Source: a virus. Taken from it: a stretch of 37,515 nt of DNA. Positions 20,718 to 27,684 of this stretch are shown here, one piece after another; position 1 is the stretch's first letter, and each line of letters opens with the position of its first letter. The stretch lies in the IMG/VR virus record IMGVR_UViG_3300048997_000349, positions 1 through 37,515 of that record; one strand, written 5' to 3'. Below the pieces are notes generated by a model. It saw only the letters and a list, made by a program, of their open reading frames with translations, had not been told where the DNA came from and ran no database searches. The position numbers and the translations under genes were made by a program.

Positions 20718-21440
20718 ATGAGCATGCTGATTTACGACATCGCCCGCAGCGCCGGCGCGTGCCATAAGGCGCACCAGTTCAGCTCGCGCGTGATGTGCGC
20801 CCAGGAGCGGCTGGTGTACGGCAAGGCGCTTGAAGTCCTGCGCCCGTCCGATCGCGTTCTCGATTGGGGATGCGGGAACGGCCACTTTTCGTTTTTTCTC
20901 GCGTGGCATGAGTTCAAGGTGGACTCCTACGCGCTGGACGAGCGGCCAAAATTGCTGAGCTATGCGCCGGTCGCTTTCACGCGCGGCGCCGACGTAACCG
21001 CGCTGCCTTATGAAAGCGGCACCTTCGATGCCGTGTTCGGCGTCGGCGTGCTCGAGCATGTCTACGAGCGGGGCGGCAGCGAGGCTGCATCCCTTGCCGA
21101 GCTCGAACGGGTTTTGAAGCCCGGCGGCTTGCTGCTGATTTTCCACCTGCCGAATCGCACGTCGTGGCTCGAATGGATTCGCGGCAAGCTCGGAAAGCCG
21201 GTGCACGAGCGGCGCTACTCGCGCGCCGAGGCGCTGGCTCTGTTTCGTGAACGCTGTTTTGGCGTGGTCGAAGAGGGGCGCTATCACATCCTGCCGCGCG
21301 CATCGTTCAATCGCTTGCCGCGCGTGGTCCGCGATTCGCGGGCATGGTGCGCGGCGCTCGATGCCGTGGACGATGCGCTCGCGTGGATGATGCCGGCGCT
21401 GTGCCAGAACTGGTATTTCGTTCTTCGCAAAAGTTTCTAA
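20718..21440 (+). CDS. Class I SAM-dependent methyltransferase
   Basis: The product has 240 residues. Motif I is VLDWGCGNGHFSF (about residues 47-59), an acidic residue follows in SYALDER, motif IV is FDAVFGVGVLEHV and motif VI is LERVLKPGGLLLIF. This is the Methyltransf_11 type, which methylates small molecules, lipids or sugars more often than DNA; no DNA-methylase motif (DPPY/NPPY) is present. The gene lacks the palindrome and a clear ribosome site and ends one base before the tRNA-like gene. It may be acquired cargo. Confidence 0.8.
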   Translation: MSMLIYDIARSAGACHKAHQFSSRVMCAQERLVYGKALEVLRPSDRVLDWGCGNGHFSFFLAWHEFKVDSYALDERPKLLSYAPVAFTRGADVTALPYESGTFDAVFGVGVLEHVYERGGSEAASLAELERVLKPGGLLLIFHLPNRTSWLEWIRGKLGKPVHERRYSRAEALALFRERCFGVVEEGRYHILPRASFNRLPRVVRDSRAWCAALDAVDDALAWMMPALCQNWYFVLRKSF

Positions 21441-21441
21441 A

Positions 21442-21512
21442 GCAGTGGTGGCGGAATTGGTAGACGCGGGTTGCAAGGCCTTTTCTAGGTTCGAGTCCTA
21501 GCCACTGCACCA
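21442..21512 (+). tRNA. tRNA-like gene, Leu-type body, degenerate anticodon arm
   Basis: The acceptor stem GCAGTGG/CCACTGC (7 bp), a T-arm with CTAGG/CCTAG around TTCGAGT, a Leu-type D-arm (GCGGAATTGGTAGACGC) and an encoded CCA end are all intact. Only 17 nt lie between D- and T-arms, too few for a normal anticodon arm plus variable loop. The best fold is GGTT/GGCC around GCAA (or GGG/CCT around an 8-nt loop with TTGCAAGG). No anticodon can be assigned safely (GCA or CAA). It starts one base after the methyltransferase stop. Confidence 0.65.
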
Positions 21513-21513
21513 T

Positions 21514-21622
21514 TTCAATTCGGCTGCGCGCCGGCGCACGGCGCGTGTACGACAAGCGAGGCGTCTACGGACACTTCGCCCCGCGATGCGGGTCCTCTGC
21601 GCCTGTGCGCAGCCGAATTCAA
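21514..21622 (+). ncRNA. Structured RNA candidate after the tRNA-like gene
   Basis: TTCAATTCGGCTGCGC (21514-21529) pairs with 21607-21622 over 16 positions with one mismatch, closing a 109-nt domain. Inside are a CCCGC/GCGGG hairpin (21580-21592) and a CGCGCCG/CGGCGCG hairpin that competes with the outer stem. The RNA would be joined to the tRNA-like part unless cut by tRNA processing. No RNA family is recognised. Confidence 0.5.
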
Positions 21623-21723
21623 TTCGAGTACAACCCTGCGGCGCGGCCGCTACGCGCTCTGGCTGACACCACGGGGAAGCTGATCTGTCAGGTCAGCGGA
21701 CCGCAGGGGTAGTCGAATTGAAT
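21623..21723 (+). other. Short intergenic stretch, no certain gene
   Basis: The stretch is GC-rich with a GCTGA/TCAGC hairpin near 21678-21697. A GTG-started frame of 55 codons (21545-21712) crosses it and the structured RNA. It has no ribosome site, so I do not call it a gene. Confidence 0.4.
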
Positions 21724-21739
21724 TTGTTCCCGGGAACAT
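21724..21739 (+). repeat. Start-associated palindrome, copy 9 (one change)
   Basis: TTGTTCCCGGGAACAT lies 27 bp before the ATG at 21767. A downstream second half (TTTCGGGG) precedes the CAACTGAGGAGAGAG leader. Confidence 0.9.
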
Positions 21740-21766
21740 TTCGGGGCACCAACTGAGGAGAGAGCG

Positions 21767-22159
21767 ATGAAGATTTTCCAGTACACCGATCCCGCATTTC
21801 CTGGCCCCGAAAACGACACTCGCTGGATCGCGGCGCGTACGGAAGCTGAAGCTGATGCTGCAGCCGCGGCGCGAGGATGGAAGCAATGCGGCGGGGAAAT
21901 ATTCGGTGAGGTTTGGACTCGCGAGCATAGTTCCGACCTTTACAGCGCCGGCGTGGACTTGGTGGTCGAGCCGTTCGTCAACCGCAACCGCGTTGTCGTC
22001 TATGTGAGCGGCGGCGTGGTGCAGGGAGCGAGCGCGGATCAGCCGGTGGACTTTATCCTCATAGACCAAGACAACATCGATGCGGGCGATCCCGATCCGC
22101 GCGACGCAGATTCCACGATCCTTGCGCTGACCGACGATCCGAGTAAAGCCGTTTTTTAG
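21767..22159 (+). CDS. Hypothetical 130-aa acidic protein
   Basis: The ATG follows CTGAGGAGAGAGCG. The product has an alpha/beta N-terminal half (RTEAEADAAAAARGW, EIFGEVWTREHSSDL), a strand pair (NRVVVYVSGGVV) and an acidic C-terminus with many Asp. It is the only gene of its unit. The family is not recognised; acidity would allow DNA mimicry, but this is speculation. Confidence 0.7.
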   Translation: MKIFQYTDPAFPGPENDTRWIAARTEAEADAAAAARGWKQCGGEIFGEVWTREHSSDLYSAGVDLVVEPFVNRNRVVVYVSGGVVQGASADQPVDFILIDQDNIDAGDPDPRDADSTILALTDDPSKAVF

Positions 22160-22168
22160 TGTCCGGAA

Positions 22169-22184
22169 TTGTTCCCGGGAACAA
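22169..22184 (+). repeat. Start-associated palindrome, copy 10 (perfect)
   Basis: The element lies 14 bp before the ATG at 22199 with the consensus leader CTGAGGAGAGAGTC. CCGGAA upstream is a second half. Confidence 0.92.
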
Positions 22185-22198
22185 CTGAGGAGAGAGTC

Positions 22199-22888
22199 AT
22201 GAAGCAAGACACAATCGTTGTTGCGTTGATGCTCGTCGCCGGCGCGGGCATCGCCGCGGTGCTGGTCTACGTGGGGCACGAGGTCGGCCTGCGTGACGTG
22301 CCGCTGAACGTCTGGAGCCTGTGCACAGCGCCGGCAGTGTGGCTGCGTGCGTCGCTGAAGGGCGTCATGAGCAATCCAAATACGATCGTCAGCCGGCACA
22401 GCTTCACCGTTACGGCGGTGGTTTGCGAGGACGGGTCGGCTCACCTACTTGGCGTCACCGTTGCGGTGCTGCCCGAGGGCATAGAGATCATCGGCCACGG
22501 CACGCTCCAGCATCCGCTGAACGTCAAGCTGTCCGGGCCGTATGCGCCGTGCGAGGAATGCGTTCTCTCGCCGCACGAAATTCGAGCGAAGCTCGTGAAG
22601 ACGGAGCAGGATCTCGGCAGGCTTTCCAAGGCGTGTGAGGGCATCGACACGGCCCGCCTGACCCCCGGCTTCGTGAAGGCGCTTGACGCGGAAAACGCCG
22701 GACGCGTGGATGACACCGAACGGCTGGAGCGCGAAAACAAAGACCTGCTTGCGCTCGCGCAAGGCCTCGTCGACACGTGGGGCAAGAAGGTGGACACCGA
22801 CGACGAAATCAACGGCGCCGATGCCGTCGAAAGCCTCGTCTGGTTAGTGCAGGACGCGCAGGCCATCCTTGCCAAGGTGAAGCCGTGA
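22199..22888 (+). CDS. Membrane-anchored coiled-coil protein, 229 aa
   Basis: The ATG at 22199 follows the consensus leader; the longer frame starting in the palindrome is an artefact. Residues 5-27 (TIVVALMLVAGAGIAAVLVY) form a membrane anchor. A beta-rich part follows (FTVTAVVCEDGSAHLLGVTV) with a CEEC motif, then a coiled coil around LERENKDLLALAQGLV. An internal ATG near residue 57 (MSNPNTIVSRHSF) suggests two parts joined. Function is unknown. Confidence 0.65.
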   Translation: MKQDTIVVALMLVAGAGIAAVLVYVGHEVGLRDVPLNVWSLCTAPAVWLRASLKGVMSNPNTIVSRHSFTVTAVVCEDGSAHLLGVTVAVLPEGIEIIGHGTLQHPLNVKLSGPYAPCEECVLSPHEIRAKLVKTEQDLGRLSKACEGIDTARLTPGFVKALDAENAGRVDDTERLERENKDLLALAQGLVDTWGKKVDTDDEINGADAVESLVWLVQDAQAILAKVKP

Positions 22889-23214
22889 GCCTCCTGTCTC
22901 GCGGTCCCTGGAAGGCGCGCAAGGACACCGATGTGCGCGGCAATCACTGCTGGATTATCGATGGACCTGACGTCGCGGGCATCGCTGTTCTCAGCTACTA
23001 CAACGAACAGGAGCGGGACGCGGGCGAGGCGGATGCGCTCGCGATCGCCGCGGTGCCCGACCTGATTGCCGCGCTCGAGCTGCTTCTCAAGCGCGCATCG
23101 GCTCAAAGCTCAGGCACGGATTTCGGCAAGTGGCATGCGTGCGGCGCGATCACGATTGGTGAAGTTCTGAGCGAGGCGCGCGCTGCTCTGGACAAGGCCA
23201 AGGTGAAGCCGTGA
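22885..23214 (+). CDS. Hypothetical 109-aa phage protein
   Basis: The GTG at 22885 overlaps the previous TGA. The layout is familiar from many small phage proteins: an N-terminal GPWKARKDTDVRGNHCWII sheet, GIAVLSYYNE, then a helix ADALAIAAVPDLIAALELLL and a final AREALxKA-like helix (ARAALDKAKVKP). The biochemical function of that group is not known to me. It is coupled to genes on both sides. Confidence 0.65.
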   Translation: MSLLSRGPWKARKDTDVRGNHCWIIDGPDVAGIAVLSYYNEQERDAGEADALAIAAVPDLIAALELLLKRASAQSSGTDFGKWHACGAITIGEVLSEARAALDKAKVKP

Positions 23215-23564
23215 GCCATCTAGAAAACCAGATCACCGAAAAGATGCGCGGCTGGTCCGTCGAGACGCGCGACGCTGGCGCCTGCTTCGTGCCGGGCGAC
23301 GTCGTGAGCGTGCCGGATTGGCTAAAGAGCGGCGAACCGATCCTTCTGGAGACGGATAGCGAGGGGAAGCATCGCGCTGATCGTGAAGTCTTTGAAGTAT
23401 TCCGTTCAAGGCTTTCGGCTTACGTGAAGGGCCGCACCATCCTTGCGATCGAGGTCTGTGAGGGCTACTTCGCGCGCCTGTCGGCGCCGGGCTATCTCGA
23501 CTGCACGTCGTGGAGTTTCTACAACACGAAGAAGGAAGCGCGCGATGCGCTGAGGGATATCTGA
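23211..23564 (+). CDS. Hypothetical 117-aa protein
   Basis: The GTG at 23211 overlaps the previous TGA. The product resembles single-domain accessory proteins: GDVVSVPDWLKSGEPILLE, LSAYVKGRTILAIEVCEGY and a C-terminal WSFYNTKKEARDALRDI. The last motif (aromatic turn then helix ending in AL) is common where a protein reads out a small sheet. The family is not recognised. Confidence 0.65.
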   Translation: MSHLENQITEKMRGWSVETRDAGACFVPGDVVSVPDWLKSGEPILLETDSEGKHRADREVFEVFRSRLSAYVKGRTILAIEVCEGYFARLSAPGYLDCTSWSFYNTKKEARDALRDI

Positions 23565-23731
23565 TGGCGCAAATGCAAACCCTAGGGCCTGTCTGCGCGT
23601 TTCGGTTTGTCGCCTGGCAGAAGTGCCTGGCCGACGTGCGTTTTTATGTGGTGTTCATGGTCAAGCCAGCGCACGGGCCGAAGCCGTATCTGAACGTTGT
23701 CGACGACTACGGGGCACTAGTAAGAGTCTGA
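23564..23731 (+). CDS. Hypothetical 55-aa protein
   Basis: The ATG at 23564 overlaps the previous stop (TGATG). The product (MAQMQTLGPVCAFRFVAW, DVRFYVVFMVK) is beta-rich and ends VVDDYGALVRV. It is the last gene of a four-gene string started by copy 10. The family is unknown. Confidence 0.6.
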   Translation: MAQMQTLGPVCAFRFVAWQKCLADVRFYVVFMVKPAHGPKPYLNVVDDYGALVRV

Positions 23732-23746
23732 CGAAGGCCCGGGGAT

Positions 23747-23762
23747 TTGTTCCCGGGAACAA
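23747..23762 (+). repeat. Start-associated palindrome, copy 11 (perfect)
   Basis: The element lies 14 bp before the ATG at 23777 with leader CTGTGGAGAGTGCT. CCCGGGGA lies directly upstream. Confidence 0.92.
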
Positions 23763-23776
23763 CTGTGGAGAGTGCT

Positions 23777-24001
23777 ATGAGAATCACCAGCGCACGCATC
23801 ACCGATCAACCGCGCTCGCTGTTCGATCCTATGCCGGTCGTCTACGTCACGACTGAAGATGGCGCAGAGCAGCGCCTGTTCGATTACTTCCCCGACGAAA
23901 TCAGCTTCAAGCCCGAGGACTTTATCGGTCTTACCGTCGATGAAGCTCGAAGCCTCAAGTTCCAGCGAGATCTGAAGTATCTGAAGTATCTGAAGTCGTA
24001 A
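23777..24001 (+). CDS. Hypothetical 74-aa protein
   Basis: The ATG follows CTGTGGAGAGTGCT. The product has strands (MPVVYVTTEDGAEQRLF) and a SFKPEDFIGLTVDEARSL element, then a C-terminal repeat LKYLKYLKS made by a 9-bp DNA repeat. It is alone in its unit. The family is not recognised. Confidence 0.65.
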   Translation: MRITSARITDQPRSLFDPMPVVYVTTEDGAEQRLFDYFPDEISFKPEDFIGLTVDEARSLKFQRDLKYLKYLKS

Positions 24002-24016
24002 GGACGTGCCCCGGGT

Positions 24017-24032
24017 CTGTTCCCGGGAACAA
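24017..24032 (+). repeat. Start-associated palindrome, copy 12 (one change)
   Basis: CTGTTCCCGGGAACAA, first base changed, lies 14 bp before the ATG at 24047 with leader CTGCGGAGAGAGTC. CCCCGGG lies upstream. Confidence 0.9.
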
Positions 24033-24046
24033 CTGCGGAGAGAGTC

Positions 24047-24841
24047 ATGAAACTGATCTACGCCGCGCTAGCGGCTGTTGGTGCTGCAATCTTATTCCTC
24101 GTGTCGCTGCCGGCCTACGGCCAGACGCTGAGCCCCGAAGCGTGGAAGGACACGCGCTGGCGGGTGGAGTTCTCGCTCGGCCAGGGCCGCTTCGAGCGCT
24201 CGCCGCCCGGCATGTGGTGGCAGCCCGATCACGACAACCCGAGCACCTACAAGGACAACAAGAGCTGGGAAGCGGGGCTGTCGTACAAGCTGAATTCCGT
24301 TTTCGGCGTGTCGGCTCGCCTCGTGCACATCGGCTGGGCGCACACCCGAGCTCGCGCCACGACGTGCCCGCTGGACGATTGCACGAAGCGCGACCACTCG
24401 CTCGATCCGCGGCGGCCCCTATGCCCGCTCGCGTTCAACGACAACAACTGCATGTACGAATGGGACGGCGACGGCGGTATCAATCATGGTGTCAACTTCT
24501 CGCTGACGGCGGAGCTGTTCAAGCTTGGCCCTGTCGCGCTCGAGGCGGAAGGTGGTGTGCTGCTGTATCGGGTGAGCTGGAGCGAGCAGGTGCACAACAT
24601 CGGCTGCTCGGGCACCGAATGCCCGTGGCGCATGGACGTCGACCAGCGGTCCGATTACTTCCTGAGCCCAATGGTGGGCGCGACGGTGCGCGTGGATCGC
24701 TGCTTCGGCCTGCTGCCTTCGAAGTGGGGCTGCCACGCCGGCACGCGCTACTACTTCCGCACGACGCAGCACACGCCGGTCACGGCGGGCATCGCGGGGC
24801 CGGCGCAGACCTGGCTCTTCGGTCTCAACTACCAGTTCTGA
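24047..24841 (+). CDS. Secreted outer-membrane beta-barrel-like protein
   Basis: The product has 264 residues. A signal peptide spans about residues 1-25 (basic start, hydrophobic core AALAAVGAAILFLVSLP, cleavage near AYGQ). Alternating strands follow, for example WRVEFSLGQGRFE, WEAGLSYKLNSVFGVSARLVHI and VNFSLTAELFKLGPVALEAEG. The chain ends LFGLNYQF, a C-terminal Phe as recognised by the Bam machinery. Six Cys are exported. Phage barrels of this sort can change the host surface or block other phages, but this is inference. It forms its own unit. Confidence 0.7.
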   Translation: MKLIYAALAAVGAAILFLVSLPAYGQTLSPEAWKDTRWRVEFSLGQGRFERSPPGMWWQPDHDNPSTYKDNKSWEAGLSYKLNSVFGVSARLVHIGWAHTRARATTCPLDDCTKRDHSLDPRRPLCPLAFNDNNCMYEWDGDGGINHGVNFSLTAELFKLGPVALEAEGGVLLYRVSWSEQVHNIGCSGTECPWRMDVDQRSDYFLSPMVGATVRVDRCFGLLPSKWGCHAGTRYYFRTTQHTPVTAGIAGPAQTWLFGLNYQF

Positions 24842-24842
24842 T

Positions 24843-24858
24843 TTGTTCCCGGGAACAA
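24843..24858 (+). repeat. Start-associated palindrome, copy 13 (perfect)
   Basis: The element begins one base after the barrel gene stop and lies 16 bp before the ATG at 24875. Here the leader reads TTTTGAGGAGAGG. Confidence 0.92.
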
Positions 24859-24874
24859 TTTTGAGGAGAGGATC

Positions 24875-25285
24875 ATGAAGCTATCCGATGCGATCGAGGC
24901 GGGCTTTCCGCTCGCCACGCCTACCGCGTTCAACCTGTTTGCCCAATTCGAGCCGAACGGGCCGATCGAGGCGTGCACGATGGGCATGGGTGTTCTTGGC
25001 GCCGGCATCGTCACGCGGGAGCAGGTCGAGCTTATTGCGGCGACCGAATGGAATCAGGTTATCGGCGAGGAGTTCGGCGACTCGATGGAAAAACACTTCC
25101 CCGGCTGCACCGAGACCCGCAGGGCGTTGAACCTTGCGGCCGAGGCGCGCTTCCAGTACGGCGGCTTCATGAGCGAGGAGAGCGCCGACACGCTGAGCGT
25201 GCTCGGTCTGATCGCCGTGCTTAACGACGAGGTCGGAGTGCCCCCGCTCGACATCGCGGCGCTGCTGCGTGAGTTCGGCTTCTAA
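24875..25285 (+). CDS. Hypothetical 136-aa protein
   Basis: The ATG follows TGAGGAGAGGATC. The product is mostly helical and acidic (GIVTREQVELIAATEWNQVI, SADTLSVLGLIAVLNDEV, LDIAALLREFGF). It is soluble, with a conserved-looking CTMGMGVLGAG turn. The family is not recognised. Confidence 0.7.
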   Translation: MKLSDAIEAGFPLATPTAFNLFAQFEPNGPIEACTMGMGVLGAGIVTREQVELIAATEWNQVIGEEFGDSMEKHFPGCTETRRALNLAAEARFQYGGFMSEESADTLSVLGLIAVLNDEVGVPPLDIAALLREFGF

Positions 25286-25288
25286 GCC

Positions 25289-25381
25289 GTGCGGCGCGCG
25301 CTGCTGATAGCGGCGACGGTGGTGCTTCTGCTGCTGTTCGTCTGGAACGCAATGCGCCCTGTGCCGAGGAGAGCTTCATGA
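25289..25381 (+). CDS. 30-aa membrane mini-protein
   Basis: A GTG at 25289, three bases after the previous stop, opens VRRALLIAATVVLLLLFVW and a short basic tail. One transmembrane helix with positive ends is evident. Its TGA overlaps the next ATG (ATGA), and the GAGGAGAG ribosome site for that gene lies inside it. Confidence 0.5.
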   Translation: MRRALLIAATVVLLLLFVWNAMRPVPRRAS

Positions 25382-25569
25382 CCACGACCTATGTAGCGGA
25401 CAAAGGCGTTTACCTGGGCAAGTGCAATCGCACCGCCTGCCCAACGCGGCCGGCGACCTGGTGGAACCGTGTGATGCGCGCGTTCTACTGCAGGAAGTGC
25501 GCGCGCGAGATCAATCATTGCTGTCCCGAGGGCCAGCCGCTCTGTACCGAGGGTCAACCGACACCGTAA
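25378..25569 (+). CDS. Small Cys-rich protein, 63 aa
   Basis: The ATG follows GAGGAGAGCTTC and overlaps the previous stop. Cysteines occur in CNRTAC, YCRKC and HCCPEGQPLC, enough for one or two zinc sites. It resembles small phage zinc-ribbon proteins. The target is unknown. Confidence 0.65.
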   Translation: MTTTYVADKGVYLGKCNRTACPTRPATWWNRVMRAFYCRKCAREINHCCPEGQPLCTEGQPTP

Positions 25570-25572
25570 GAT

Positions 25573-25588
25573 TTGTTCCCGGGAACAA
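25573..25588 (+). repeat. Start-associated palindrome, copy 14 (perfect)
   Basis: The element lies 23 bp before the ATG at 25612. The extra bases hold a short second half (TCGGG) before CAACTGAGGAGAGAGTC. Confidence 0.92.
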
Positions 25589-25611
25589 TCGGGCCAACTG
25601 AGGAGAGAGTC

Positions 25612-25989
25612 ATGAGAAAAGCCAACGACCTGTCGCGCCTCTTTGAAAAAGCGGCGCAGCTACTCGAACAGACCGTGCCCGACCGACACAACGGCGCCTG
25701 CTTCTCGCTGATCACGGCCGCTAACGCGCTCGGCGTGAGTTGGTACGACGCCGACCAATTTATGTACCGTCACTTCAAAACGCACGCGCGCAACGGGAAG
25801 AGCACTCACGGCGCAGTCAGATCTTGGTCCTACTGGGGCATGAACTTCAGCTCCTCACCCAAATACCACGAAGCCGTGCGTGAAGCCCACGAAGGCAGGA
25901 TCCTGATGCTCTGCATGTGCGCCGAGCTTGCGAAGGACGAGAGCATCCAGGTTCCTCTTCCCGAAGACTTTTTTAACCAATATAGCTAA
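25612..25989 (+). CDS. Hypothetical 125-aa protein
   Basis: The ATG follows the consensus leader. The product is helical (DLSRLFEKAAQLLEQTV, CFSLITAANALGVSWYDAD), with an aromatic centre (SWSYWGMNFSSSPKYHEA). It could be a small binding protein for host targets. The family is not recognised. Confidence 0.7.
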   Translation: MRKANDLSRLFEKAAQLLEQTVPDRHNGACFSLITAANALGVSWYDADQFMYRHFKTHARNGKSTHGAVRSWSYWGMNFSSSPKYHEAVREAHEGRILMLCMCAELAKDESIQVPLPEDFFNQYS

Positions 25990-26000
25990 GGAGATTCACC

Positions 26001-26189
26001 ATGAAAAAACTCGTACTGATTCTCGCCGTCTCGTTCCTCTCCGGCTGCGCCGCCTTCGGCCCGTCCTCGATCGACAAGCATGCCGCCATGTGCTTCGGCA
26101 CCGGCGGCAAGCCCTCGTACATCGACAGCGACGGCTTCAAGCGCTTCGACTGTAACGAGCGCGGCGGCAACGCTTCCGCCGGGCGGTAG
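26001..26189 (+). CDS. Small lipoprotein, 62 aa
   Basis: The ATG follows AAGGAG. A lipoprotein signal spans residues 1-16: MKKLVLILAVSF then the lipobox LSGC (Cys16). The mature part is about 47 residues with two more Cys. Small phage lipoproteins are often involved in superinfection exclusion or lysis; it is not Pro-rich like Rz1, so spanin function is unlikely. Ser/Ala after the Cys would favour outer-membrane sorting. Confidence 0.75.
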   Translation: MKKLVLILAVSFLSGCAAFGPSSIDKHAAMCFGTGGKPSYIDSDGFKRFDCNERGGNASAGR

Positions 26190-26191
26190 CG

Positions 26192-26407
26192 GTGAACGAG
26201 CACCAACAGCTTGCCATCCGCGCGCTGGAGGACATGCGCGGCGACGATCTGGCACGAGCCAAGCGCGCCTTTGCCGGGATGACGTCCGCGCAGATGAAAG
26301 AGCAGCACGGGCAAAGCGGCAAGACGCGAGCGCAGGTCATCGCCGAGTACGTCGAACACGAGGCGACGATCAACGCCGCTATTCGGTGGGTGGAGGCGGC
26401 GCGATGA
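26192..26407 (+). CDS. Hypothetical 71-aa helical protein
   Basis: The GTG at 26192 lies two bases after the lipoprotein stop. The product is a helical protein (LAIRALEDMRGDDLARAKRA, TRAQVIAEYVEHEATI). Family unknown. Its stop overlaps the next ATG (ATGA). Confidence 0.6.
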   Translation: MNEHQQLAIRALEDMRGDDLARAKRAFAGMTSAQMKEQHGQSGKTRAQVIAEYVEHEATINAAIRWVEAAR

Positions 26408-26700
26408 AACCCGCTCAAATTTACGCCAAGGCCATCGACCTGATGGAGGGCATGGAGCGCGGCTACGACAACCATACGATCGGTTTCGCTTGTAATGCGA
26501 TTGAGACCGCGCAAGGGCGTTCTTTCCTCGCTGAGCCGTCGCGCGCCGCACAGGCTTTCCGCGATCTTTTCCAACCCGAGCCCGCGCCCTTTCTGGAACA
26601 TCATGAAGGGTTTTTCGGCCTGATGTCCTCGCGCGCGACGCACGAACGCATTGTGGCGCTCGGCTTCATGCTGGCGATGGTGGAGGCAGGGGACGCGTAA
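26404..26700 (+). CDS. Hypothetical 98-aa protein
   Basis: The ATG at 26404 overlaps the previous TGA. The product is helical with motifs YDNHTIGFACNAIETAQG, AAQAFRDLFQPEPAPF and HERIVALGFMLAMVE. The C-xAI segment and aromatic loops suggest a globular fold. The family is not recognised. Confidence 0.65.
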   Translation: MKPAQIYAKAIDLMEGMERGYDNHTIGFACNAIETAQGRSFLAEPSRAAQAFRDLFQPEPAPFLEHHEGFFGLMSSRATHERIVALGFMLAMVEAGDA

Positions 26701-26715
26701 ACGACATGCCCGGAT

Positions 26716-26731
26716 TTGTTCCCGGGAACAA
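26716..26731 (+). repeat. Start-associated palindrome, copy 15 (perfect)
   Basis: The element lies 15 bp before the ATG at 26747 with leader CTGAGGAGAGCGTC. CCCGGA lies upstream. Confidence 0.92.
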
Positions 26732-26746
26732 CTGAGGAGAGCGTCG

Positions 26747-27001
26747 ATGGGCAAGCGAGGACGTAAGGCTGGCTCGTATCTGCGAGGCTCGATTCCGTGG
26801 CACTGCTTGCAGCTAGTGCCGGGCAAAAGCCTGCTGGTCCCCGACAACGACACCGACCACCACATGGTCCATTTGGATCTGACGCTGCGGCGGCTCGAGG
26901 CTCGCGCCCCGGGCAAGTGGAAGGTGCAGACCTGCTACGGGCTGCTGTCGGACATGAAGTCCGAGCCGTTCAAGTTTTTCCGCATCACGCGAATCAACTG
27001 A
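26747..27001 (+). CDS. Hypothetical 84-aa basic protein
   Basis: The ATG follows CTGAGGAGAGCGTCG. Basic N-terminus (MGKRGRKAGSYLRGSIPW), then HHMVHLDLTLRRLEARAPGK and a C-terminal FKFFRITRIN strand. The TGA is part of the next leader (AACTGAGGAGAG). The family is unknown. Confidence 0.65.
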   Translation: MGKRGRKAGSYLRGSIPWHCLQLVPGKSLLVPDNDTDHHMVHLDLTLRRLEARAPGKWKVQTCYGLLSDMKSEPFKFFRITRIN

Positions 27002-27013
27002 GGAGAGCATCTG

Positions 27014-27424
27014 ATGGACAAGCAAGAAATTTTCAATACCGTGGCGGCGCACCTGCTGAAGCAGGGCGTGAAGGCTGTGGGCGACGAGCGTTCGCCTGTG
27101 ACGAACGGCTGCGCGTACCGAGGCCGCCAAGCTACCAAGTGCGCTGCCGGCGTTTTGATTCCGGATGACGAGTACAGCAGCGACTTCGAAGGGCTTTCCG
27201 TGCCAGCGATCGCCGAGGGTTGCGTCGACCCCAGGCCCGAGCATGCCGAGAGAAACAAGCGCTTTGCCGAGATGTGGGAGCGCATCGGCCTGACGGAGCA
27301 CCTGCATTTCATCGGCGAGTTGCAGCAGGTCCACGACAACCGCGGCCACGACACGTGGCGCGAGGCGCTGATGGAGCTGGGGCAGCATCACAACCTCAAC
27401 ACCGACGTCCTGAGCGCGCCGTGA
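27014..27424 (+). CDS. Hypothetical 136-aa protein
   Basis: The ATG follows AACTGAGGAGAGCATCTG, the standard leader without a palindrome. A first half with FNTVAAHLLKQGVKAV and CAYRGRQATKCAAGVLIPDD, then a helical acidic second half (LTEHLHFIGELQQVHDN, WREALMELGQHHNLN). The CAYR...KCAAGVLIPD pattern is known from several phage hypothetical proteins. The role is unknown. Confidence 0.7.
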   Translation: MDKQEIFNTVAAHLLKQGVKAVGDERSPVTNGCAYRGRQATKCAAGVLIPDDEYSSDFEGLSVPAIAEGCVDPRPEHAERNKRFAEMWERIGLTEHLHFIGELQQVHDNRGHDTWREALMELGQHHNLNTDVLSAP

Positions 27425-27684
27425 TCCAAGCCTCGCTCGTCTACTACCCGAATCAAGCGAACCCGGCGCGCGCCGGTGGCAAGGGCGTTTGGCGCGTGAA
27501 GTTCTGCAGCCACGTGGCGAACCCGCTGAAGATTCGCGTGGACTATAAATCGCCGCACATGCTTTCACAGCGATTTTTGCGTCTTATGGTTGCTCGGGAG
27601 TACAAGCCCAACTCGCGCGTCGACCCGAGGAAGCTCGCGCTCGAGTTCCTGCGCTCGCAGCAACCAATGCTGGCGGCGGCATGA
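27421..27684 (+). CDS. Hypothetical 87-aa basic protein
   Basis: The GTG at 27421 overlaps the previous TGA. VIQASLVYYPNQANPARAG and GVWRVKFCSHVANPLKIRV make a small sheet; a basic helix follows. The family is unknown. Confidence 0.6.
   Translation: MIQASLVYYPNQANPARAGGKGVWRVKFCSHVANPLKIRVDYKSPHMLSQRFLRLMVAREYKPNSRVDPRKLALEFLRSQQPMLAAA

Noticed and set aside
21442-21512. Prophage attachment site (tRNA 3' end as attP)
   Set aside because: The 5' half of the tRNA is also present, no integrase is nearby, and no duplicated 3' end was seen in the window.
21545-21712. GTG-started 55-codon frame after the tRNA-like gene
   Set aside because: It has no ribosome site and overlaps the structured hairpin domain.
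22169-22198. N-terminal extensions starting MFPGT in several plus-strand frames (also 16015, 23747 and 25573)
   Set aside because: These residues are only the translation of the palindrome from a TTG in it; the ATG after CTGAGGAGAG is the right start.
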